Of a DNA stretch of 15,385 bases, positions 8,192-13,780 are shown in pieces; positions within the stretch are counted from its first letter, which is position 1, and each line of letters starts with the position of its first letter. A program made the position numbers and the translations under genes. The stretch is from CAKSKB01 sp034186235 (GTDB taxonomy: Bacteria; Bacillota; Clostridia; HGM11514), in contig JAXGBA010000144.1 of the NCBI GenBank assembly GCA_034186235.1, forward strand, positions 1 to 15,385, read 5' to 3'. Below the pieces are notes generated by a model. The model was not told the origin of the DNA and ran no database searches. It saw nothing but the letters and a program-made list of their open reading frames with translations.

Positions 8192-8219
8192 AAAACCTGC
8201 TCATTTGGGCAGGTTTTTT
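8192..8219 (+). terminator. Rho-independent terminator of tRNA-Gln
   Basis: Stem AAAACCTGC (8192-8200) pairs with GCAGGTTTT (8209-8217) around an 8-base loop, and the T-run continues to 8219. It begins 4 bases after the mature tRNA end. Confidence 0.9.
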
Positions 8220-8225
8220 GTTGTT

Positions 8226-8441
8226 TTAGTAAATAAAATCCATTTTTTCGACAAAAATTATTGACAAAAATGTAAAATATGTTATAAAAGAAATGAGGAA
8301 AATGTCAAAATATGTAATTAGGGGGGAGTGATTCCGTTGGTAATGTGATTTTCGTAAAATCACGGCGGTCTGTTCACGCAAATTCTCCTTGCGTTCTTTT
8401 TCTGCTGCCCTCTCGATGGGACTTAATTTGTACCTTGGAAT
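8226..8441 (-). pseudogene. Small basic reading frame, probably a decayed gene fragment
   Basis: On the minus strand a GGAGG site (8450-8454) precedes, at 8-base spacing, an ATT codon (8439-8441) followed by CCA AGG. The frame encodes a charged, helix-prone segment (PRYKLSPIERAAEKERKEN...) to about 8349. It then runs into sequence antisense to the orphan promoter, where the predicted protein becomes hydrophobic and implausible. If the ATT was once ATG, the intact product would start M-P-R-Y-K-L-S-P. I do not recognise the family. The ribosome site is buried in the inverted repeat at 8447-8491. Low confidence that it is still expressed. Confidence 0.25.
8261..8288 (+). promoter_or_regulatory. 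Orphan promoter followed by a six-codon frame
   Basis: TTGACA (8261-8266), 16 bases, TATAAA (8283-8288). About 30 bases on lies an unusually strong G-rich site (GGGGGGAG, 8321-8328), then GTG ATT CCG TTG GTA ATG and a TGA stop at 8346-8348. A short perfect hairpin follows at 8345-8363 (GTGATTTT / AAAATCAC, 3-base loop). The layout looks like the 5' end of a gene whose body has been deleted; a tiny leader peptide is the alternative. Confidence 0.5.
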
Positions 8442-8446
8442 AATTA

Positions 8447-8491
8447 AAACCTCCAAAATGATATTTTTATTATATATCATCTTGGAGGTTT
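8447..8491. repeat. Long inverted repeat between two gene remnants
   Basis: AAACCTCCAA-A-ATGATAT (8447-8464) pairs with ATATCAT-C-TTGGAGGTTT (8474-8491): 17 of 18 positions pair, with a 9-base loop. On the minus strand it overlaps the 3' end of the beta-lactamase remnant and covers the GGAGG of the small frame downstream, so it could act as a terminator or as a ribosome-site-sequestering hairpin. Confidence 0.7.
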
Positions 8492-9051
8492 CGTAAAGCC
8501 TTTACACAAAAGTGTCCCGTATCACCAAAACTGCCGACAGGAAAAAGCTTTCCCGTTTGATTGAAGTTTTCATCCACGATATGATATCCCAATCCCTGCA
8601 TTTGCCTTGAATTGGGACTATAATTCTTTTCTGCCTCGTCAAACAGCTCCTTCTTGTAAAGCCGTACATCTTTATTCAGCACAGCCTTAACAAACTTGTT
8701 TATATCGTCCGCACTTGAGAATGAGCCGCCGCTGCCGGCAATTCCGCCCAATGTATAAACATTCTCATCGTCTGCTATACTTTTACCAAAGTATTTCCAC
8801 CTACAGCATATCTCCGCATTTTCTTCATCTTTTTTGATGTTAAAGCGACTTCTTGTCAAGCCTAAAGGCTTAACCAAAAGTTTTTCGTATATCTCATCAA
8901 GCGGCATACCATAGATTTTTTCAAGAATATAACCCGAAAGTATACACGTATTGCATGAATATTCATAATCGCTTCCGGGTTCAAAAGCAAGCTTACTGCC
9001 GAGGATATATTCCGCAACCACATCTTTTCCGCAGTCCGCAAGCTCCAAAAG
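8470..9051 (-). pseudogene. Serine beta-lactamase-like (S12/class C) gene, truncated at both ends
   Basis: The homologous part runs from about 9051 to 8509 on the minus strand. It shows 'LAFEPGSDYEYSCNTCILSGYILEKIYG' (a split match to the PG...YSN..Y.LLG.IIEK.G block), then 'KPLGLTRSRF', 'GGIAGSGGSFSSADDINKFV' and 'LGYHIVD', ending at 'GSFGDTGHF', the KTG/HTG box region. The N-terminal domain with the catalytic SxxK is absent. The YxN motif reads Tyr-Ser-Cys, and the box reads D-T-G instead of H/K-T-G. After TGHF the frame continues 12 unrelated codons to a TAA at 8470-8472. An in-frame ATG exists at 9150, but the sequence between it and 9052 is out-of-frame dehydroquinase sequence. A hydrolase of this size could not be active; treat as a remnant. 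Confidence 0.75.
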
Positions 9052-9166
9052 CCTCCGCACCCTCCGGTGCAGACTTGCCGATAAGCTCTTTGATTCTTTC
9101 GGGATTATCTGCCTGAACCATGACCGTAAGCAATGCTCTATCATTCTCAAAAAAAGACTTTTTCAT
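9043..9166 (-). pseudogene. Type I 3-dehydroquinate dehydratase-like gene, first 41 codons only
   Basis: ATG at 9166 lies 2 bases after the dehydrogenase stop and has an AGGA site near 9180-9177. The first 41 codons (MKKSFFENDRALLTVMVQAD... to GAEAFG) resemble the N-terminal strand and helix of the type I dehydroquinase-superfamily proteins found in Clostridia next to short-chain dehydrogenases (PLLTxMxQ..TPEE..... A.EGADAFG). At about 9044 the frame enters beta-lactamase sequence in the wrong register and ends at 8993. So the barrel, including the Schiff-base lysine, is missing. The family call rests on a short match and is moderate; the truncation is clear. Confidence 0.5.
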
Positions 9167-9168
9167 TG

Positions 9169-9927
9169 TCAGCAATTCCTCCCGGCTGCGTTTCTTCCGC
9201 CGTCTATCATGATGTTTTCACCGTTTATGAATTGTCCTTTATCCGACGCAAGAAACAAAACCAAATCAACAATTTCCTGTGGATCTGCCGCCCTGCCGAG
9301 CAATGTTTTCATGCTTGCCATTCCCGGCCGGGTAAGCACCGGACCGGGAGATACGCAGACGCATCTTATATTATGCGCTGCACCGTACTGTGCAACTGAT
9401 TTTGTAAGTCCGTACATCAGTCCCGCTTTTGCCGTGGGGTAATCCATAGCCTGTCCGTCACCCTCAGCACCTGTAATCGAACCGATATTTACAATCAAAC
9501 CGCTGTTCTGCTTTCTCATCTGCTTTAAAACAGCATGAGCAAAATAGAATGGGCCCTTTAAATTTACATCAAGTCCCCAGTCGAATACATCAATCGGAAC
9601 ATCGGGAAAATCAGCTTCCCAACCGACATTTAACATTCTTCTTGCAGTTCCGCCGGCAAAGTTCACCATGATATCAATACTCCCGAATGCTTCAACCGCT
9701 TGATCTCTTACATTGCATACCTGCACATAATCTCTCACATCGCAAACAACGCCTATCGCCTTTCCGTTGCCTTTGTCGTTGATTTCTTTTACCTTTTCAT
9801 CAAGAACGCTTTCATTGACATCGCACATAACGACATTTCCGCCGAATTCCGCAAAATTCTGCGCAAACAAAAGCCCCATACCGGATGCCGCTCCGGTGGA
9901 TATTGCAGTCTTTCCCGCAAAATTCAT
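9169..9927 (-). CDS. Short-chain dehydrogenase/reductase (classical SDR)
   Basis: A cytosolic NAD(P)-dependent oxidoreductase, 252 aa, the usual length for the FabG/gluconate-dehydrogenase branch. Cofactor site: 'TGAASGMG' (11-18, TGxxxGxG). 'CDV' at 35-37 ends the second strand with an Asp, which favours NAD over NADP. 'NFAGG' (89-93) replaces NNAG, then come Asn122 (VNLKGPF), Ser150, and the catalytic pair Tyr163/Lys167 in 'YPTAKAG'. The C-terminal 'NGENIMIDGGRNAAG' is the standard SDR end. ATG 9927 is preceded by GAGGTGA on its strand. It is divergent from the AraC-type regulator, which probably controls it. It formed an operon with the truncated dehydroquinase-like gene, suggesting polyol, quinate or sugar-acid metabolism, which is inference only. 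Confidence 0.87.
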   Translation of the reverse strand: MNFAGKTAISTGAASGMGLLFAQNFAEFGGNVVMCDVNESVLDEKVKEINDKGNGKAIGVVCDVRDYVQVCNVRDQAVEAFGSIDIMVNFAGGTARRMLNVGWEADFPDVPIDVFDWGLDVNLKGPFYFAHAVLKQMRKQNSGLIVNIGSITGAEGDGQAMDYPTAKAGLMYGLTKSVAQYGAAHNIRCVCVSPGPVLTRPGMASMKTLLGRAADPQEIVDLVLFLASDKGQFINGENIMIDGGRNAAGRNC

Positions 9928-9961
9928 AAAAAATCACCTCAAAAAATAAATAACTATGTAT

Positions 9962-9990
9962 AGTATATAGGATAATAGTATTTATTTCAA
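9962..9990 (-). promoter_or_regulatory. Promoter of the short-chain dehydrogenase gene
   Basis: On the minus strand TTGAAA (9990-9985), a 17-base spacer and TATACT (9967-9962), 35 bases upstream of the ATG at 9927. The spacer contains the 10-bp candidate operator TACTATTATC. Confidence 0.65.
9971..9980 (-). promoter_or_regulatory. Candidate AraC-regulator operator, copy 1
   Basis: Minus-strand TACTATTATC lies between the -35 and -10 of the dehydrogenase promoter. An identical 10-mer occurs on the plus strand at 10084-10093 in front of the regulator gene, so each copy reads in the sense direction of its own gene. Binding here could block the promoter. Identity is seen; function is inferred. 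Confidence 0.4.
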
Positions 9991-10042
9991 TGTGTAAAAT
10001 AATATTACTTTGATGTTTTCGATACAAAATAAGTTAATTATC

Positions 10043-10071
10043 TTGATTTTTATAAACAAATAGTGTATAAT
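10043..10071 (+). promoter_or_regulatory. Promoter of the AraC-type regulator gene
   Basis: TTGATT (10043-10048), a 17-base spacer and perfect TATAAT (10066-10071), 35 bases before the ATG at 10107. Confidence 0.7.
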
Positions 10072-10083
10072 CTAATCAAGTAC

Positions 10084-10093
10084 TACTATTATC
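10084..10093 (+). promoter_or_regulatory. Candidate AraC-regulator operator, copy 2
   Basis: Plus-strand TACTATTATC starts about 13 bases after the regulator's -10 box, in the untranslated leader just before the GGAGAG ribosome site (10094-10099). It matches the copy inside the divergent dehydrogenase promoter and could mediate autoregulation. Confidence 0.4.
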
Positions 10094-10106
10094 GGAGAGA
10101 TTTTTT

Positions 10107-10865
10107 ATGGTTGACATTAATAAAATAGTTATCACGAATATTGATGAGATCTTTACTGTTGTATCACCCAAAAAACGAACAGAAAAAATAAGTAAAAGAA
10201 AAAGCTACGCTCTGTCATTTTGTATTGACGGACAAATTACTTACATTCACAACAATAATGAAATCGTTTCTGATAAAAATCATGCCGTTATTCTACCCAA
10301 AGGGCAAAGCTATACATTACATGGTGATAAAACCGGAAGTTTTCATGTAATAAACTTTCAGTGTGCGGAACCTTTATGTGATACCATAGTTTCAATCCCG
10401 ATTCAAAACCCGAATCTGTACATCAAGGATTTTGAGCAGATTAAAGCTCTTTCTCTTTTTGAGGATAACAGAAATAAAATGATGAGTATTTTTTATGATA
10501 TGCTTCATCGGCTTTCCTCTCAGAATACAAATAACAGTGTTATTTCGTGTGCGATAGCATACCTTGAAAACAACTATGATAATCCCGGCTTGACTAATGC
10601 CGAGCTTGCAAAGCAATGCAATATAAGCGAAGTATATTTTCGGCGAATTTTTGAAAAACAGTATAAAATGACGCCAAAACAATATATCGTGAATGTAAGG
10701 ATAAATAAAGCTAAACAGCTTTTGGTGGAAAATTCTTTGAAAATAAACGCTGTTGCGGAGCGCTGTGGATTTTCAAACCAGTATCATTTCTGCCGCGTAT
10801 TTAAGAAAAAGACCGGACTCACTCCCACGGTATACATCAAGCAGAATAAAATTTATAAAATTTGA
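10107..10865 (+). CDS. AraC/XylS-family transcriptional regulator
   Basis: A 252-aa regulator. The N-terminal part (about 1-90) is a cupin-like ligand-sensing domain: 'LSFCIDGQITYIHNNNEI', then 'AVILPKGQSYTLHGDKTGSFHVINF'. The C-terminal 150-250 region is the twin helix-turn-helix DNA-binding domain: 'AIAYLENNY', 'LTNAELAKQCNISEVYFRRIF', 'MTPKQYIVNVRINKAKQLL', then 'AVAERCGFSNQYHFCRVFKK' and 'GLTPTVYI', a complete AraC signature. Start ATG 10107 has GGAGAG at 10094-10099. It is divergent from the short-chain dehydrogenase and shares a 140-bp control region with it, so that gene (and the lost gene behind it) is the likely target. The ligand is unknown, probably a sugar or related small molecule. 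Confidence 0.9.
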   Translation: MVDINKIVITNIDEIFTVVSPKKRTEKISKRKSYALSFCIDGQITYIHNNNEIVSDKNHAVILPKGQSYTLHGDKTGSFHVINFQCAEPLCDTIVSIPIQNPNLYIKDFEQIKALSLFEDNRNKMMSIFYDMLHRLSSQNTNNSVISCAIAYLENNYDNPGLTNAELAKQCNISEVYFRRIFEKQYKMTPKQYIVNVRINKAKQLLVENSLKINAVAERCGFSNQYHFCRVFKKKTGLTPTVYIKQNKIYKI

Positions 10866-10928
10866 TTTTTGAGAGGATAAACCTTGGTATATTATTTATT
10901 GCAAGCTGTATTCAAAAGAGGCATTTGA

Positions 10929-11133
10929 ATTATATGCACCGTTTAATATTCCATATTTGATATATCTATTTTTTGTTGCTGCGATTAAATGGATTATAAA
11001 TTTCGTACATTCAGTAACTATTGTACAAAAACTTAATTTTTTAGCAACTATAAATATATATATATTTTTAGCTTTGGTTTTATATACATTTGTTATAGAT
11101 TTTATTGCTTTACTTATACGATGTATTTAGATG
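10929..11133 (+). pseudogene. 3' remnant of a cassette immunity-like membrane protein
   Basis: The sequence encodes Y-A-P-F-N-I-P-Y-L-I-Y-L-F-F and onwards through two membrane segments to the C-terminus ...FIALLIRCI. It differs from the intact gene ending at 15271 by only a few bases. Upstream of 10929 the similarity stops at once. The frame stays open back to 10873 but has no credible start codon, and that upstream part (WYIIYCKLYSKEAF) is unrelated to the intact protein. This is the tail of a first cassette, cut off near the junction with the AraC-regulator region. Confidence 0.7.
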
Positions 11134-11202
11134 ATGATTGGAATTGTGATCAGTGTAAATATGTTACTATTATTTGAAAGCAGTTTAGTTCTTTCATGTT
11201 AT

Positions 11203-11237
11203 AAACCCACTACATTAATTTGTAGTGGGTTTCTTTT
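11203..11237 (+). terminator. Terminator of cassette 1
   Basis: Perfect 12-bp stem AAACCCACTACA / TGTAGTGGGTTT with a 6-base loop (TTAATT), followed by CTTTT. A near-identical copy ends cassette 3 at 15344-15378. Confidence 0.88.
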
Positions 11238-11916
11238 GGAAAAAAACAGAAAAAATTACAAAAAAATATTGACATATGCTATTGACATATGTTGAAAAAT
11301 ATGATAATATATGGGCGTAAGAGTTAATGATTTGTCAAATATGCTCAAAAGTGTTTGCTGAATTGAGATGATTACGGTGGGTAATATTGCATAGTTTGTT
11401 TTCAGTGTTGGGGAACACATGAGGGGAAACAGGCTTATATAAATAAAGAACTTCAACAAGGCGGAATATGAATATAATTCATCAGGATTAAGAACTTCAA
11501 AAACCGTAAACGGCGAAAAGACTGACTTTATCCTTGACGGTATTTATGTAATAGCCGAAATCAAGGACGGAGATGTAACGAATTATATCCGTGGTGTAAC
11601 GGGCATAATATATAGTAAGGATAAAAAAGGAACAAAAACTTACTATGTAACCAATAACCACGGTGATGTAATAGCCTTAGTTAACAGTTCCGGAAATATT
11701 ATCAAAGAATATACATATGATGAATATGGGGTAGAAACCAATCCTGATAAGGAAGATACAAATCCTTTCCGTTACTGTGGAGAGTATTTCGACATCGAGA
11801 CAGGTTTCATCTATCTCCGTGCGAGGTATTATTACCCGACATTAGGTAGATTTATTTCTGAAGATCCGGCGAGGAGTGAAACAAACTGGTATGTTTACTG
11901 CAGTGGTAATCCGGTT
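11234..11916 (+). repeat. Leader plus RHS-core repeat, copy 1 (matches 13112-13780)
   Basis: From TTTTGGAAAAA to AATCCGGTT this matches 13112-13780, except for a 13-bp tandem duplication (TATTGACATATGC/TATTGACATATGT) and one single-base indel. Leader identity is high. Within the RHS core, stretches of near-identity alternate with stretches differing mostly at third codon positions. Similarity ends sharply after the Asn-Pro-Val codons. Confidence 0.9.
11282..11310 (+). promoter_or_regulatory. Possible promoter in cassette 2 leader
   Basis: TTGACA (11282-11287), 17 bases, TAATAT (11305-11310). The -35 lies in the second copy of a 13-bp tandem repeat. Downstream the leader carries a conserved ATG-ATT-ACG-GTG-GGT-AAT-ATT-GCA-TAG mini-frame and a GTGTT-GGGG-AACAC hairpin. 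Whether a transcript starts here is untested. Confidence 0.4.
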
Positions 11917-12534
11917 GTTTTTGCGGATCCGTCCGGATTGGATATATATTATTTTGTTAATGAAGAGTTTAAAAAAGAAGCGTGGAAAGATGCTAAACTA
12001 TTGGAAGAACATTCCGGTGAGCCTGTTCATGTTTTAATAACTGACACAAGAGATACTTTTATAGAAGAATGGAATAAGATGGGTAGTTGGGATGGTAAAG
12101 ATGTTGATGTATCTCTCGTAGTAATAAATATGCACGGCAGTCCTGATAGTATTTCTCCTCACAGCGATGGTAGTACAGGTTTAATTACTACAGGCGATAT
12201 AAAAAGCGGCAGATTAATTTCAAAAAACATTGATAGAATCGTGCTTTTAAGTTGTAATACCGGACATTTTGACCACAGATATTCGAGTTTTGCAAACAAA
12301 ATGTTGGTTTACAATAATGTAAAATCAGTAGTTGCTGCGGACGGTACAGTTTCATCCCGATCATTATTAAGAGGCCGATATAATACAATGGCTGATGATA
12401 CTTTTAATAGTTTTTTATGGTCTGAAGGAAATGGAACAGAGCCTTACCGTAAAAACTATGGTTTTATAGACTATACTAAAAATGACAAAGGTGAATTGGA
12501 GTGGAAGATTAGGGAAAAATATATCGTTGCATAG
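11443..12534 (+). CDS. Orphan RHS core fragment with caspase/CHAT-like C-terminal effector domain
   Basis: Open for 363 codons after a TAA at 11440-11442, but with no ATG, GTG or TTG until TTG 11938, so the RHS part has no start. Residues 1-165 are the end of an RHS core: YD-type strands 'YEYNSSGLRTSKTVNGEK', then 'NPFRYCGEYFDIETGFIYLRARYY' and 'LGRFISEDP', ending in 'NPVVFADPSGL'. DPxGL is the classic self-cleavage boundary of Rhs toxins; the core motif reads RYYYP, not RYYDP. The variable domain (11938-12534, 198 aa) has 'VVINMHGSP' (His codon 12133) and 'IVLLSCNTGH' (Cys codon 12253), then 'FANKM...VVAADGTVSS'. This is the His-Gly / Cys dyad layout of clan CD peptidases (DUF4347/CHAT-like). 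It is probably a silent donor cassette for an rhs gene, or is expressed only from TTG 11938. The candidate immunity gene follows after 11 bases. Confidence 0.75.
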   Translation: MKNFNKAEYEYNSSGLRTSKTVNGEKTDFILDGIYVIAEIKDGDVTNYIRGVTGIIYSKDKKGTKTYYVTNNHGDVIALVNSSGNIIKEYTYDEYGVETNPDKEDTNPFRYCGEYFDIETGFIYLRARYYYPTLGRFISEDPARSETNWYVYCSGNPVVFADPSGLDIYYFVNEEFKKEAWKDAKLLEEHSGEPVHVLITDTRDTFIEEWNKMGSWDGKDVDVSLVVINMHGSPDSISPHSDGSTGLITTGDIKSGRLISKNIDRIVLLSCNTGHFDHRYSSFANKMLVYNNVKSVVAADGTVSSRSLLRGRYNTMADDTFNSFLWSEGNGTEPYRKNYGFIDYTKNDKGELEWKIREKYIVA

Positions 12535-12545
12535 AGGTGTCCTGA

Positions 12546-13049
12546 ATGCGTAAGAAATGTTTAGTCATATTACTCCCTGTAGTTGCGGTATTATTGATTA
12601 TCTTATATTACTTTTACGACGGTGCATATGTAATTGAGACAATGACATCAACCGAACTCGAACTTATTAATGAGTATGCAACCTACAAAACACCTTTCTC
12701 AGATAAAACGATAGTAGAAGACTTTGTATTGAAGGATGATATTGAATCATATTTTTATCACCACAACCAATATATAAAAGCAACATTATTGGTTCCAAAT
12801 GATGAAATTGATGCTATTTTTCCGGAAGAGTTAAGGTGCTATGATACAGATATGTACTTTGATCTAAGAAAAAATGATAATGAAGTTGTTCATTTTAAAA
12901 TTTGGATGCCGAGAGCGGTGGTGAAATGGCCTGATAAAACAAGCAGAAATATTCAATACAATGTATTGGTTTCGGGAAATGAGTATACTAAGGTTTATTT
13001 GTCTGTAGATAAATTAGGGTGGAAATTGTATAATTATGAGCGGATATAA
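12546..13049 (+). CDS. Candidate immunity protein of cassette 2, membrane-anchored
   Basis: A 167-aa protein with a basic N-terminus (MRKK) and one hydrophobic segment at about 5-25 (CLVILLPVVAVLLIILYYFYDG). It has no signal-peptidase site, so the remaining 140 residues (mixed beta/alpha, tyrosine-rich) are expected outside the membrane. I do not recognise the family. The immunity role is inferred from position: immediately downstream of the RHS effector domain, 11 bases from its stop, with an AGAGGTG ribosome site, and before the cassette terminator. An outward-facing anchor implies that the effector would be neutralised at the cell surface or on entry. A/T-rich like the effector and unlike the RHS core, consistent with co-inheritance of the pair. 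Confidence 0.6.
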   Translation: MRKKCLVILLPVVAVLLIILYYFYDGAYVIETMTSTELELINEYATYKTPFSDKTIVEDFVLKDDIESYFYHHNQYIKATLLVPNDEIDAIFPEELRCYDTDMYFDLRKNDNEVVHFKIWMPRAVVKWPDKTSRNIQYNVLVSGNEYTKVYLSVDKLGWKLYNYERI

Positions 13050-13084
13050 TTAGCAATTACAGAGTTATTGTCTTGTTGGAATTT

Positions 13085-13115
13085 TGGTGCCGGTTTTGCC
13101 GGCACCATTATTTTT
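13085..13115 (+). terminator. Terminator of cassette 2
   Basis: 9-bp GC-rich stem TGGTGCCGG (13085-13093) / CCGGCACCA (13099-13107), 5-base loop, then TTATTTTT. Its sequence is unrelated to the cassette 1 and 3 terminators, so each cassette carries its own terminator as part of the variable block. Confidence 0.92.
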
Positions 13116-13780
13116 GGAAAAATACAGAAAAAATTACAAAAAACTATAGACATATGTTGAAAAATATGATAATATATGGGTGTAAAAATTAATGATTTGT
13201 CAAATATGCTCAAAGTATTTGCTTAACGGAGATGATTACGGTGGGTAATATTGCATAGTTTGTTTTCAGTGTTGGGGAACACTTGAGGGGAAACAGGCTT
13301 ATATAAATAAAAAACTTCAACAAGGCAGAGTATAAATATAATTCATCAGGACTTCGTACATCAAAAACGGTAAACGGCGAAAAAACCGATTTTATCCTTG
13401 ACGGTATTTATGTTATCGCCGAAATCAAGGACGGAGATGTTACCAACTATATAAGAGGATTATGCGGTATTATATATAGTAAGGATAAAAAAGGAACAAA
13501 AACTTACTATGTAACCAATAACCACGGTGATGTAACCGCGTTGGTTAACAATTCCGGAAATATTGTAAAAGAATATGCATACGATGAGTACGGCGTAGAA
13601 GCCAATCCTGATAAGGAAGATACAAATCCTTTCCGTTATTGCGGTGAATACTACGATACAGAAACGGGATTCATATATCTAAGGGCAAGATACTATGACC
13701 CTGAACTGGGACGCTTTATTTCCGAAGATCCGGCGAGGAGTGAAACAAACTGGTATGTCTATTGCAGTGGTAATCCGGTT
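13112..13780 (+). repeat. Leader plus RHS-core repeat, copy 2 (matches 11234-11916)
   Basis: Second copy of the cassette-constant block. It lacks the 13-bp tandem duplication. The TAA that closes the RHS frame upstream (13304-13306) is conserved at the same place as in copy 1, so both cassettes descend from one already start-less module. Confidence 0.9.
13147..13175 (+). promoter_or_regulatory. Possible promoter in cassette 3 leader
   Basis: TAGACA (13147-13152), 17 bases, TAATAT (13170-13175), at the position corresponding to the cassette 2 candidate but with a weaker -35. Low confidence on its own; supported by the shared spacing. Confidence 0.3.

Larger units (their letters stand above)
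10929..11244 (+). repeat. 316-bp direct repeat, copy 1 (matches 15070-15385)
   Basis: Aligned without gaps to 15070-15385 at a constant offset of 4141, with about ten mismatches by eye, most of them after the stop codon. It includes the membrane-protein 3' end and the terminator. It shows cassettes 1 and 3 ended in the same immunity gene. Confidence 0.9.
10866..11442 (+). other. Gene-poor junction: chromosome edge, cassette 1 remnant, cassette 2 leader
   Basis: No complete gene is supported here. Bases 10871-10886 hold a GAGAGGA site and a TTG that opens only a 14-codon frame ending at 10926-10928. At 10929 the sequence switches abruptly to RHS-array DNA: the last part of a membrane-protein gene, its terminator (11203-11237), then the AT-rich leader of the next cassette up to the TAA at 11440-11442. 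Confidence 0.7.

Noticed and set aside
8993..9175. TTG at 9175 as start of the dehydroquinase-like fragment
   Set aside because: The ATG at 9166 gives the family-like N-terminus and a usable AGGA spacing; the TTG adds three codons overlapping the previous stop.
9133..9963. Plus-strand frames opposite the short-chain dehydrogenase
   Set aside because: Antisense shadows of a gene with complete SDR motifs.
11256..11459. Minus-strand 67-codon frame in the cassette leader
   Set aside because: AT-rich chance frame across the candidate promoter and leader; it carries no motif and has no sign of a ribosome site.
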